Source of the DNA: JBCBZH01 sp039815415
GTDB lineage: Bacteria; Bacteroidota; Rhodothermia; Rhodothermales; Rubricoccaceae
Length of the DNA stretch: 5,149 nt
Direction: 5' to 3'
Assembly: GCA_039815415.1 (NCBI GenBank)
Contig: JBCBZH010000292.1
Span: 1-5,149 of the forward strand
Shown: positions 1 to 4,907 of the stretch, in pieces
Layout: each line of letters starts with the position of its first letter
Numbering within the stretch: the stretch's first letter is position 1
Made by a program: the position numbers and the translations under genes
Notes under the pieces: generated by a model
The model's database searches: none
Told to the model about the DNA's origin: nothing
The model's input: only the letters and a program-made list of their open reading frames with translations

Positions 1-38
1 ATCCGCTGCTCTCACTCTTTCGGACAGACCCCACCAAG

Positions 39-680
39 ATGTCTCGTCTTGCCTTCGCAGGCATCCTCCTCGTGCTCGCGAGCTGTGCGTCCTCCAGCCA
101 GCCTGATCTCGATCTCCCGCCGACCGTTCCTTTTGTGTCTCGAGCCGAATGGAACGCCAAGGCACCAGCGTTTGAGATGGTTTCCCAGACACCTTCTCAA
201 CTCACCATCCATCACACGGCGACGCCCCAGAACCCGGACGCCGACCCGCGCCAGACGCTTCGCAATCTCCAGGACTTTTCGCAGCGAGAAGACACACTTG
301 GAAACGGGCGGATGAAGGTGGCTTGGGCGGATGTTCCCTACCACTTCTACATCGCTCCGGACGGGACCGTCCTCGAAGCTCGGGACCCGGCGTACGAGGG
401 CGATACCAACACCAACTATGACCTGACCGGTCACATCCACGTGGTGCTCGAAGGCAACTTCATGAATGAGCTTCCGACCGACGCTCAGATGCGGAGCCTG
501 CGTGCGGTGTCGGCCGCTCTGGGCGAACGCTATGGCATCGGGCCAGACGCCGTCGGTGGGCACGGCGACCACGCTGTGGGCCAGACCCTCTGCCCTGGCG
601 ATGCATTGGGGGCCCGGTTGGACGAGGTTCGCGCTGTGATGCCGCGCCAGTCGCCAGCTCGAGCTGGCGGAAGAGGTTAA
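39..680 (+). CDS. Lipoprotein N-acetylmuramoyl-L-alanine amidase (amidase_2/PGRP fold)
   Basis: This 213-residue protein probably cleaves the amide bond between N-acetylmuramic acid and the L-Ala of the stem peptide, at the outer membrane or in the periplasm. Residues 1-16 are a lipoprotein signal with lipobox LASC (lipidated Cys16). The amidase_2/PGRP domain spans about 33-200: SRAEW (34-38), IHHTATP with likely zinc ligand His58, a WADVPYHF segment with the catalytic-type Tyr101, IAPDGT, a VVLEGNF strand, and GHGDH...TLCPG with likely ligands His175 and Cys185. His175-to-Cys185 spacing is 10, against 8 in T7 lysozyme (His122/Cys130), so a small loop insertion is likely; His178 is the alternative ligand. 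The ATG is followed directly by the signal peptide, fixing the start; no Shine-Dalgarno is visible. The last residues (SPARAGGRG) lie beyond the domain and are encoded by the palindrome at 652-669. The gene converges on the lipoprotein gene at 677-1096. The family is confident; hydrolytic activity rather than binding only is inferred from the retained zinc residues. Confidence 0.9.
   Translation: MSRLAFAGILLVLASCASSSQPDLDLPPTVPFVSRAEWNAKAPAFEMVSQTPSQLTIHHTATPQNPDADPRQTLRNLQDFSQREDTLGNGRMKVAWADVPYHFYIAPDGTVLEARDPAYEGDTNTNYDLTGHIHVVLEGNFMNELPTDAQMRSLRAVSAALGERYGIGPDAVGGHGDHAVGQTLCPGDALGARLDEVRAVMPRQSPARAGGRG
652..669. terminator. 18-bp perfect palindrome at convergent gene ends; possible bidirectional terminator
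   Basis: CGCCAGCTCGAGCTGGCG is its own reverse complement and can fold as a 7-bp stem (CGCCAGC/GCTGGCG) with a TCGA loop. It is two head-to-head copies of the repeated word CGCCAGCTCG (652-661 plus, 660-669 minus). It lies 8 bp before the amidase stop codon and 7 bp beyond the stop of the opposing lipoprotein gene, so it could end transcription from both sides. No T tract follows on either strand, so intrinsic termination is plausible but unproven. Confidence 0.5.
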
Positions 681-1096
681 TCGAGAACGCGGATCGCTGG
701 CGAGCGGATCTCGCTGTCTCCGCCACGGTCGCTCGAGAATCGGTGGACCAGCCGGACAGTCCCGGGCGCAACATCGAGCTGGTACGGCTCCTCATATGTC
801 TCGCCAGAACCGACGGGAATCCCGATCAGGATGCAAGCTCCCTCGTTGTCGGTATCGCGAGTCTCCCACGTGTCTCCACTCTGGCGCTCCACGATGGCAC
901 ACCCGAACACGCCCATAAAGAGATCGCTTCCGCTCTCGTTCACCAACGCCAGCTCGAGGGTATCGCCCCGCTGGAGCTGCGTCCGGTCCACACGGAACGT
1001 GACGCCGTCAATCGTGGTCTCTCCCGGAAGGGTGATCGGGCTGGCAGAGTCACAGGCCGCGACCACGAGGAAGAGGGCAAGCCACAGGACACGCAT
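677..1096 (-). CDS. Small lipoprotein with a probable Ig-like beta-sandwich domain, function unknown
   Basis: The protein has 139 residues. Residues 1-15 are a lipoprotein signal (Arg2, hydrophobic LWLALFLVVA, lipobox VAAC with Cys15), so the mature protein should be membrane anchored. Residues 25-139 read as alternating short beta strands (TIDGVTFRVDR, DTLELALVNES, VRLVHRF, PAIRVLD), which suggests one immunoglobulin-like sandwich. Cys66 and Cys88 flank the ERQSGDTWETR segment and could form a disulfide outside the cytoplasm. No catalytic motif is visible and I do not recognise the family with certainty. The start is set by the signal peptide directly after the ATG. Its stop codon overlaps that of the convergent amidase gene by 3 nt within TTAA (677-680). 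It lies downstream of the dehydrogenase on the same strand, but the 112-bp gap with hairpins suggests separate transcription. It carries one copy of the repeated 10-mer, on the antisense strand at 947-956. Confidence 0.8.
   Translation of the reverse strand: MRVLWLALFLVVAACDSASPITLPGETTIDGVTFRVDRTQLQRGDTLELALVNESGSDLFMGVFGCAIVERQSGDTWETRDTDNEGACILIGIPVGSGETYEEPYQLDVAPGTVRLVHRFSSDRGGDSEIRSPAIRVLD
947..956 (+). repeat. CGCCAGCTCG repeat copy inside the lipoprotein gene
   Basis: Exact 10-mer, followed by AG as in the consensus. It lies antisense to the lipoprotein gene, where the reverse complement is read as Glu-Leu-Ala within LELAL. Confidence 0.7.
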
Positions 1097-1145
1097 TCGT
1101 CAAGTCAGATGGTGAGGGGTACCTCTCCATACGGACCCCATAGCC

Positions 1146-1160
1146 GGGGTGCTGCACCCC
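1146..1160. other. Short GC hairpin GGGGTGCTGCACCCC
   Basis: This is a 6-bp perfect stem (GGGGTG/CACCCC) around a 3-nt loop. It lies 4 bp from the larger inverted repeat at 1165-1200, in the 112-bp gap between the dehydrogenase stop and the lipoprotein start. Read on the minus strand it is the second hairpin after the dehydrogenase gene. It may be part of the terminator or a leader structure of the lipoprotein mRNA; no T run follows. Confidence 0.4.
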
Positions 1161-1164
1161 GACG

Positions 1165-1200
1165 TCGAGCTGGCGAAAACGACGGAGATCGCCAGCTCGA
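1165..1200 (-). terminator. 12-bp-arm inverted repeat downstream of the dehydrogenase, probable terminator
   Basis: TCGAGCTGGCGA (1165-1176) and TCGCCAGCTCGA (1189-1200) are perfect reverse complements separated by 12 bp. The structure begins 8 bp after the dehydrogenase stop codon (TAG, 1211-1209 on the minus strand), which is a normal terminator position. There is no clear U tract in the transcript after the stem. The arms are two opposed copies of the window's repeated word, an arrangement also seen for paired DNA uptake sequences that act as terminators in Neisseria. Confidence 0.55.
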
Positions 1201-1208
1201 GGGGGCGG

Positions 1209-2204
1209 CTACCCCATCGGGTTGGTGGCTGCTGCCGGGAGGTCGAGAACCGTCAGAAGTCCGGGGCGCGCGGCGGCCACCTTGGCGGCGCTGTTGACCA
1301 CGGCCGCGACGGTCGCCGTGTCGCCGAAGGTGCCGCCCTCGACGACCACAGTCAGGTCCGGGTCGCCCTGAATCTCGACGCGGTCCTCGTCCGGTGCGCC
1401 GACGGCCATCGTGAGTGTGAGCGTGGCCCGCTCGACGCCATCGACGGTAACCGTGGCGGTCTGGTGGATGCCCGCAACGTCGCCGGTCTTCACGCTGGCG
1501 TGCGGCGTCTCGTAGTCGCCATCCGACATGTGGGGGCCGAACGTCTCGGTCACCTCGGCGGTGTCCCAGCCGAAGCCAGCCGCCAGCGCGAGGCCGCTCT
1601 CGACCATCCCGATGTGACCGAAGCCGCCCGCAGCCTCTTTCGCGCGGAAGGCCTCGACGCTGAGACCCGCGCCGACCTTCTTCTGGAGCGGCCCACGACG
1701 ACGCCCGGCGTCCACCGAGCGCGACACGTCCACGCGGTCCACCTTCGCGATCACGCCAGAGAGAACCGCAGGGAACAGGTCCATCACAAAGCCTGGGTTG
1801 ACGCCCGTGCCGACGACCGATACGCCCGCCTCCTTGGCTGCCGTATCGACGCGCGTGCAGAAATCGGCATCGCGCTGGAAGGGCCAGAACAGTTCCTCCG
1901 AGGACGAGACCACGTGCGCGCCCGCTGCGATGCAGGTCAGCAGCTGGCCTTCGATCTTGTTGAGGAACGAGAGGGTGGTGTGCAGAACCACATCGGGTGC
2001 CCACTCTGCTAGCGCGGCCTCGGCATCGTTGCGGACGGGGGCCCCGATGGCCTCGACGCCGAGCACCTCGCCCACGTCCTTGCCGACGCGGTTGGGGTCA
2101 AGGTCGAGAGCGCCGACGAGCTGGAGATCGGGGCGGTCGAGGACGAGACGAGCGGAGGCCTGGCCGATGGGGCCGAGGCCGAATTGGACAACGCGAAGGG
2201 GCAT
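1209..2204 (-). CDS. NAD(P)-dependent dehydrogenase, DapB/2,4-diaminopentanoate dehydrogenase-like
   Basis: The 331-residue cytoplasmic oxidoreductase has an N-terminal Rossmann fold: the first strand LRVVQFG runs into the GLGPIG dinucleotide loop (9-14), and the second strand ends in LDLD (33-36), where an acidic residue often favours NAD. Further family-like blocks are DVVLHTTLSF (71-80), VVGTGVNPGFVMDLFP (130-145), QKKVGAGLS (174-182), GHIGMVES (197-204 region) and a C-terminal PGLLTVLDLPA. This two-domain layout is typical of proteins annotated as dihydrodipicolinate reductase-like or 2,4-diaminopentanoate dehydrogenase, which oxidatively deaminates an ornithine-fermentation intermediate. 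It does not look like true DapB of lysine synthesis, which is shorter. The substrate is inferred only, because no ornithine-catabolism neighbour is present. I start at ATG 2204 because strand 1 begins there; an in-frame GTG at 2246 would add 14 residues that look unstructured. Neither start has a Shine-Dalgarno. Transcription diverges from the peptidase gene. Confidence 0.8.
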   Translation of the reverse strand: MPLRVVQFGLGPIGQASARLVLDRPDLQLVGALDLDPNRVGKDVGEVLGVEAIGAPVRNDAEAALAEWAPDVVLHTTLSFLNKIEGQLLTCIAAGAHVVSSSEELFWPFQRDADFCTRVDTAAKEAGVSVVGTGVNPGFVMDLFPAVLSGVIAKVDRVDVSRSVDAGRRRGPLQKKVGAGLSVEAFRAKEAAGGFGHIGMVESGLALAAGFGWDTAEVTETFGPHMSDGDYETPHASVKTGDVAGIHQTATVTVDGVERATLTLTMAVGAPDEDRVEIQGDPDLTVVVEGGTFGDTATVAAVVNSAAKVAAARPGLLTVLDLPAAATNPMG

Positions 2205-2318
2205 GGAGCCGAGAGAGATGGGTGAGAGGGCGAAGGTCCGCACCACCGAGATTCCGAACCACTGTCATCGCGCTGGCGAACGGATCTACTTTCCAACTTC
2301 GCAATTGCCTTCGATCCG
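2205..2318. promoter_or_regulatory. Divergent intergenic region between dehydrogenase and prolyl oligopeptidase
   Basis: This 114-bp gap must hold the start signals for both outward-facing genes unless the dehydrogenase starts at the GTG 2246. The half next to the peptidase (about 2280-2312) is the most AT-rich part and includes GCAATTGC. I find no convincing sigma-70 or Bacteroidota -33/-7 pair. A one-mismatch version of the repeated 12-mer lies at 2268-2279. Confidence 0.4.
2268..2279 (-). repeat. One-mismatch copy of the repeated 12-mer in the divergent region
   Basis: TCGCGCTGGCGA differs from TCGAGCTGGCGA at one position (A to C). It is the only copy-like sequence near a divergent promoter in the window and may be a degenerate copy or chance. 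Confidence 0.3.
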
Positions 2319-4382
2319 ATGACACGCCTGCTCGCCCTGCTCATGCTGAGTGCTCCTGCCTTCGCTCAAACCGACGACCCCTTCCTCTGGCTCGAGGACG
2401 TAGAGGGTGAGGACGCACTGGCGTGGGTCGAGGAGCGCAACGCCACCACACTTGAGGCCGCCCAGGCTACGCCTGAGTTCGACGCGATCAAGGCGCGCAC
2501 GCTGGCGATCCTGACGTCGGACGACCGGATTCCCTACCCGTCCATCCTGGGCGAGCATCTGGTCAACTTCTGGACCGACGCCGACAACCCGCGCGGACTG
2601 TGGCGCCGCACCACCGAGGCCAGCTACCTCTCAGGCGATCCCGAGTGGGAGACATTGCTCGACATCGACGCGCTGGGCGAGGCCGAGGGCGTCAACTGGG
2701 CCTACAAAGGAACGAGCTGCCTCCAGCCCGACTACCGGCACTGCCTCGTCCGCTTGTCTCGCGGCGGTGCCGACGCGGTCGAAATCCGGGAGTTCAACAC
2801 GGAGACCAAGCAGTTCATCGAGGACGGATTCTTCCTCCCTGAGAGCAAGGGCGCCACGACGTGGATCGACGAGAACACGCTGCTCGTGGCCACGGACTTC
2901 GGGGAGGGGTCGATGACGGAGTCGGGCTATCCGCGCATGGTCAAGCGCTGGACGCGCGGCACGCCGCTCGAAGACGCCGAACTGGTCTACACCGGCGCAG
3001 AGTCCGATGTCGGCATCTGGGCCGGGGCCTACGAGGCGGACGGCCGCATCATCCCGGCCATCTTCCACCGCTTCTCGTTCTTCGAAGGCTATACGCTCAT
3101 CGAGCACGAGGGCGAATGGGTGGAGCTGGACATCCCCACCGACGCGGATGCCGGTTTCGTGGGCGACCAGATGACGCTCTACCTCCGCTCGGACTGGGAG
3201 GCCGGGGGCACGACGTACCCGACGGGCACGCTGCTCGCCATCACCGCCAGCTCGTTCCTCAATGGAAGCCGAGACTTCGAGGTGATCGTGCAGCCTGGGG
3301 AGCGCCAGACCGTCCGGGGCGTGTCCACCACGCGCAACACCGTTCTGGTGTCGATGCTCGATGAGGTCCGCCCCCAGCTCTGGCGCTACCGCTACGATGG
3401 CTCGGCCTGGACGGGCGAGCGCGTTCCTTCGCCCGAGCTGGCGACCGTCAGCGTGGTCTCCACCAGCGACACCGACGACCGCTTCTTCTTCGCATCCAGC
3501 GGCTATCTCCAGCCGTCCACACTGTCTCTCGCGCAGGATGACGGTGGCGTGTCTGAAGTTCGCCAGCTCGAACCGCAGTTCGACGCGAGCGGGCTGGCGG
3601 TGGAGCAGCGCCACGCCACATCTGCGGATGGCACACGCGTGCCCTACTTCATCGTTCGGCAGGAGGGCACTGGTTCTCCTGAGGGTGGCACGGCGCCGAC
3701 GCTGCTCTACGGCTACGGCGGCTTCGAGGTCTCGCTGACGCCCTCGTACAACGCACTGGCGGGGGCCAACTGGATGGCTCGGGGCGGCGTGTGGGTGGTC
3801 GCCAACATTCGAGGCGGCGGCGAGTTCGGCCCGGCGTGGCACCGGTCAGCTCAGCGTGAGAACCGCCAGCGCGCCTACGATGATTTCCTGGCTGTGGCAG
3901 AGCACCTGATCGAGACCGGCGTGACCACTCCCGATCACCTCGGCATGATGGGGGGCTCGAACGGCGGACTCCTCATCGGCGCGGCCCTCACGCAGCGGCC
4001 GGACCTGTTCGGCGCAGCGGTGATCCAGGTGCCGCTGCTGGACATGAAGCGCTACCATCTGCTCCTCGCGGGCGCATCGTGGATGGCTGAGTACGGCGAC
4101 CCCGACGTGGACAGCGACTGGGCGTTCATCTCGCAGTATTCGCCCTATCAGAACGTGGACCCGGACGCCGAGTACCCGCGCACGCTCATCACCACCACCA
4201 CCCGCGACGACCGCGTCCACCCCGGCCACGCGCGCAAGATGGCGGCGCTGATGGAGAGCTACGGGCACGAGGTGGTCTACTTCGAGAACACCGAGGGCGG
4301 CCACGGCTCGGGCGTGACGCCGGAGCAGCAGGCCACCATGTACGCGGTGACGTACGGGTACTTGTGGAGTCAACTTCGATGA
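2319..4382 (+). CDS. Secreted prolyl oligopeptidase-family serine peptidase (S9A)
   Basis: The 687-residue serine peptidase is expected to cut short peptides after proline in the periplasm or outside the cell. Residues 1-16 form a Sec signal peptide ending APAFA before Gln17. The mature N-terminus DPFLWLEDVEG is the usual S9A opening. A beta-propeller-like region spans about 70-420, with Cys134 and Cys142 close enough for a disulfide. The alpha/beta-hydrolase domain (about 430-687) shows YGYGGFE (464-470), IRGGGEFGPAWH (497-508), the nucleophile elbow GGSNGG with Ser547, TRDDRV with the catalytic Asp (Asp630, by position against porcine POP Asp641) and substrate-type Arg632, and EGGHGSG with His662. 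Length matches the family (about 700) and the triad is complete, so it should be active. The ATG fits the signal peptide and lacks a Shine-Dalgarno. The stop overlaps the HIT start as ATGA. Three repeat copies lie inside. A different S9A specificity is possible. Confidence 0.95.
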   Translation: MTRLLALLMLSAPAFAQTDDPFLWLEDVEGEDALAWVEERNATTLEAAQATPEFDAIKARTLAILTSDDRIPYPSILGEHLVNFWTDADNPRGLWRRTTEASYLSGDPEWETLLDIDALGEAEGVNWAYKGTSCLQPDYRHCLVRLSRGGADAVEIREFNTETKQFIEDGFFLPESKGATTWIDENTLLVATDFGEGSMTESGYPRMVKRWTRGTPLEDAELVYTGAESDVGIWAGAYEADGRIIPAIFHRFSFFEGYTLIEHEGEWVELDIPTDADAGFVGDQMTLYLRSDWEAGGTTYPTGTLLAITASSFLNGSRDFEVIVQPGERQTVRGVSTTRNTVLVSMLDEVRPQLWRYRYDGSAWTGERVPSPELATVSVVSTSDTDDRFFFASSGYLQPSTLSLAQDDGGVSEVRQLEPQFDASGLAVEQRHATSADGTRVPYFIVRQEGTGSPEGGTAPTLLYGYGGFEVSLTPSYNALAGANWMARGGVWVVANIRGGGEFGPAWHRSAQRENRQRAYDDFLAVAEHLIETGVTTPDHLGMMGGSNGGLLIGAALTQRPDLFGAAVIQVPLLDMKRYHLLLAGASWMAEYGDPDVDSDWAFISQYSPYQNVDPDAEYPRTLITTTTRDDRVHPGHARKMAALMESYGHEVVYFENTEGGHGSGVTPEQQATMYAVTYGYLWSQLR
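3245..3254 (+). repeat. CGCCAGCTCG repeat copy in the peptidase gene
   Basis: Exact 10-mer, sense strand, read in frame as Ala-Ser-Ser codons (ITASSF). Flanks deviate from the wider consensus. Confidence 0.6.
3434..3443 (-). repeat. CGCCAGCTCG repeat copy (minus strand) in the peptidase gene
   Basis: Exact 10-mer on the minus strand, preceded by the consensus T. The coding strand reads Pro-Glu-Leu-Ala (SPELAT). It lies 117 bp from the copy at 3561. Confidence 0.6.
3561..3570 (+). repeat. CGCCAGCTCG repeat copy with full 12-mer match in the peptidase gene
   Basis: TCGCCAGCTCGA is exact at 3560-3571. It is read as Arg-Gln-Leu-Glu (VRQLEP), a different frame from the copies at 3245 and 3434. 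Confidence 0.7.
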
Positions 4383-4786
4383 GCCACGGCTCCTGCGTGT
4401 TCTGCGACATCGTCGCGGGGCTGCGCCCAGCTGCCATCGTCCACGAGACCGACACCACGCTCGCGTTCTTGGACCAGAGTCAGGTGAATGCCTATCACAC
4501 CCTCGTCATTCCAAAGCAGCACTACACCGATGTGTTTGCGATCCCGCTGGGTGAATGGGTGGATGTCATGGCCGCCGTCAAGCACGTCGCGGACCTCTAC
4601 CGCGAGAAGCTTAGCCTCGATGCTGTGGAAATCTTGAACTGCTCGGGAGCGGCTGCGCAACAGGCAGTGTTTCATTTGCATGTCCACATTGTCCCCCGGC
4701 ACGCAGGCGACGGTCAGGACACCCATTGGAGAACTCATCCAGAGCTGCAACAGCACTTCAGCTCGATGCTCGACCGCATTCGCTGA
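4379..4786 (+). CDS. HIT-family nucleotide-binding hydrolase/transferase
   Basis: The 135-residue cytoplasmic protein belongs to the histidine-triad superfamily (HinT/Hit-like), whose members hydrolyse nucleoside phosphoramidates or dinucleoside polyphosphates through a nucleotidyl-histidine intermediate. The triad HLHVHIV is at 99-105, with His101 the expected nucleophile. CVFC (Cys6, Cys9), His48 in IPKQHY and His99 fit the zinc site seen in many bacterial HIT proteins. HETDTTLAFLDQSQVNAYHTLVIPK (22-46 region) is the usual strand block after the N-terminus. The GAAAQQAVFH stretch before the triad is slightly altered from the common AGQxVxH form but keeps Gln95. I choose ATG 4379: it overlaps the peptidase stop as ATGA and has GGAG at 4366-4369, the only Shine-Dalgarno-like sequence seen in the window. 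An in-frame GTG at 4364 would add only five residues. The overlap implies co-transcription and translational coupling; a functional link to the secreted peptidase is not obvious. Confidence 0.92.
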   Translation: MSHGSCVFCDIVAGLRPAAIVHETDTTLAFLDQSQVNAYHTLVIPKQHYTDVFAIPLGEWVDVMAAVKHVADLYREKLSLDAVEILNCSGAAAQQAVFHLHVHIVPRHAGDGQDTHWRTHPELQQHFSSMLDRIR

Positions 4787-4790
4787 GCCT

Positions 4791-4800
4791 CGAGCTGGCG
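4791..4800 (-). repeat. CGCCAGCTCG repeat copy just after the HIT gene stop
   Basis: TCGAGCTGGCG at 4790-4800 begins 4 bp after the HIT stop codon. It is a single copy without an inverted partner, so it cannot form the paired hairpin on its own. It marks the end of the peptidase-HIT operon. Confidence 0.65.
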
Positions 4801-4907
4801 CGGTTGCCCCTATCCTACTTACATGTAGTTGACGCCAAGGGCTTCGGAACTGCCTTGGCGGACCGATGGCGCGGAGATACTCTCCGGCCGGATCCCTTCC
4901 CTCGCCC
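4801..4907 (+). promoter_or_regulatory. Leader/promoter region of the YCF48-type gene
   Basis: This is the intergenic sequence upstream of the last gene. An AT-richer patch at 4811-4832 (TATCCTACTTACATGTAG, then TTGAC at 4829-4833) is the likeliest promoter zone, but I cannot pair -35 and -10 boxes at proper spacing. The hairpin at 4833-4860 follows it. Confidence 0.3.
4833..4860 (+). other. Inverted repeat, 8-bp stem and 12-nt loop, upstream of the YCF48-type gene
   Basis: CGCCAAGG (4833-4840) and CCTTGGCG (4853-4860) are perfect reverse complements around a 12-nt spacer. It is 73 bp past the HIT stop and 47 bp before the next start, with no T run after it. It could be an operator, a leader hairpin or a weak terminator of the HIT transcript. 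It is unrelated in sequence to the CGCCAGCTCG family beyond the first four bases. Confidence 0.4.

Noticed and set aside
12..572. Minus-strand open frame opposite the amidase
   Set aside because: It has no signal, motif or plausible start context, and the opposing frame is a recognisable lipoprotein amidase.
1106..1128. Imperfect palindrome around GGTACC upstream of the lipoprotein gene
   Set aside because: It is short with a mismatch in each arm and is not repeated in the window; chance is sufficient.
652..1200. The palindromes as insertion-sequence ends or attachment sites
   Set aside because: No transposase or integrase frame lies between or beside them, the interval holds an intact gene, and the same word recurs through the whole window.
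1105..2012. Open frames of 287-299 codons on both strands overlapping the dehydrogenase
   Set aside because: Both are Arg/Gly/Ala-rich with no fold signature, while the 1209-2204 frame has a clear Rossmann motif and family blocks.
947..3571. The repeated 10-mer as a CRISPR array or tandem repeat
   Set aside because: Copies are only about 10 bp, irregularly spaced, in both orientations and mostly inside genes.
2631..3842. Long minus-strand open frame opposite the peptidase gene
   Set aside because: It is rich in Arg, Ala, Val and His with no domain, and lies wholly antisense to a gene with a complete catalytic triad. High GC keeps this frame free of stops.
4829..4881. TTGACG with GATACT as a sigma-70 promoter for the last gene
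   Set aside because: The two boxes are about 41 bp apart, far from the 16-18 bp needed.
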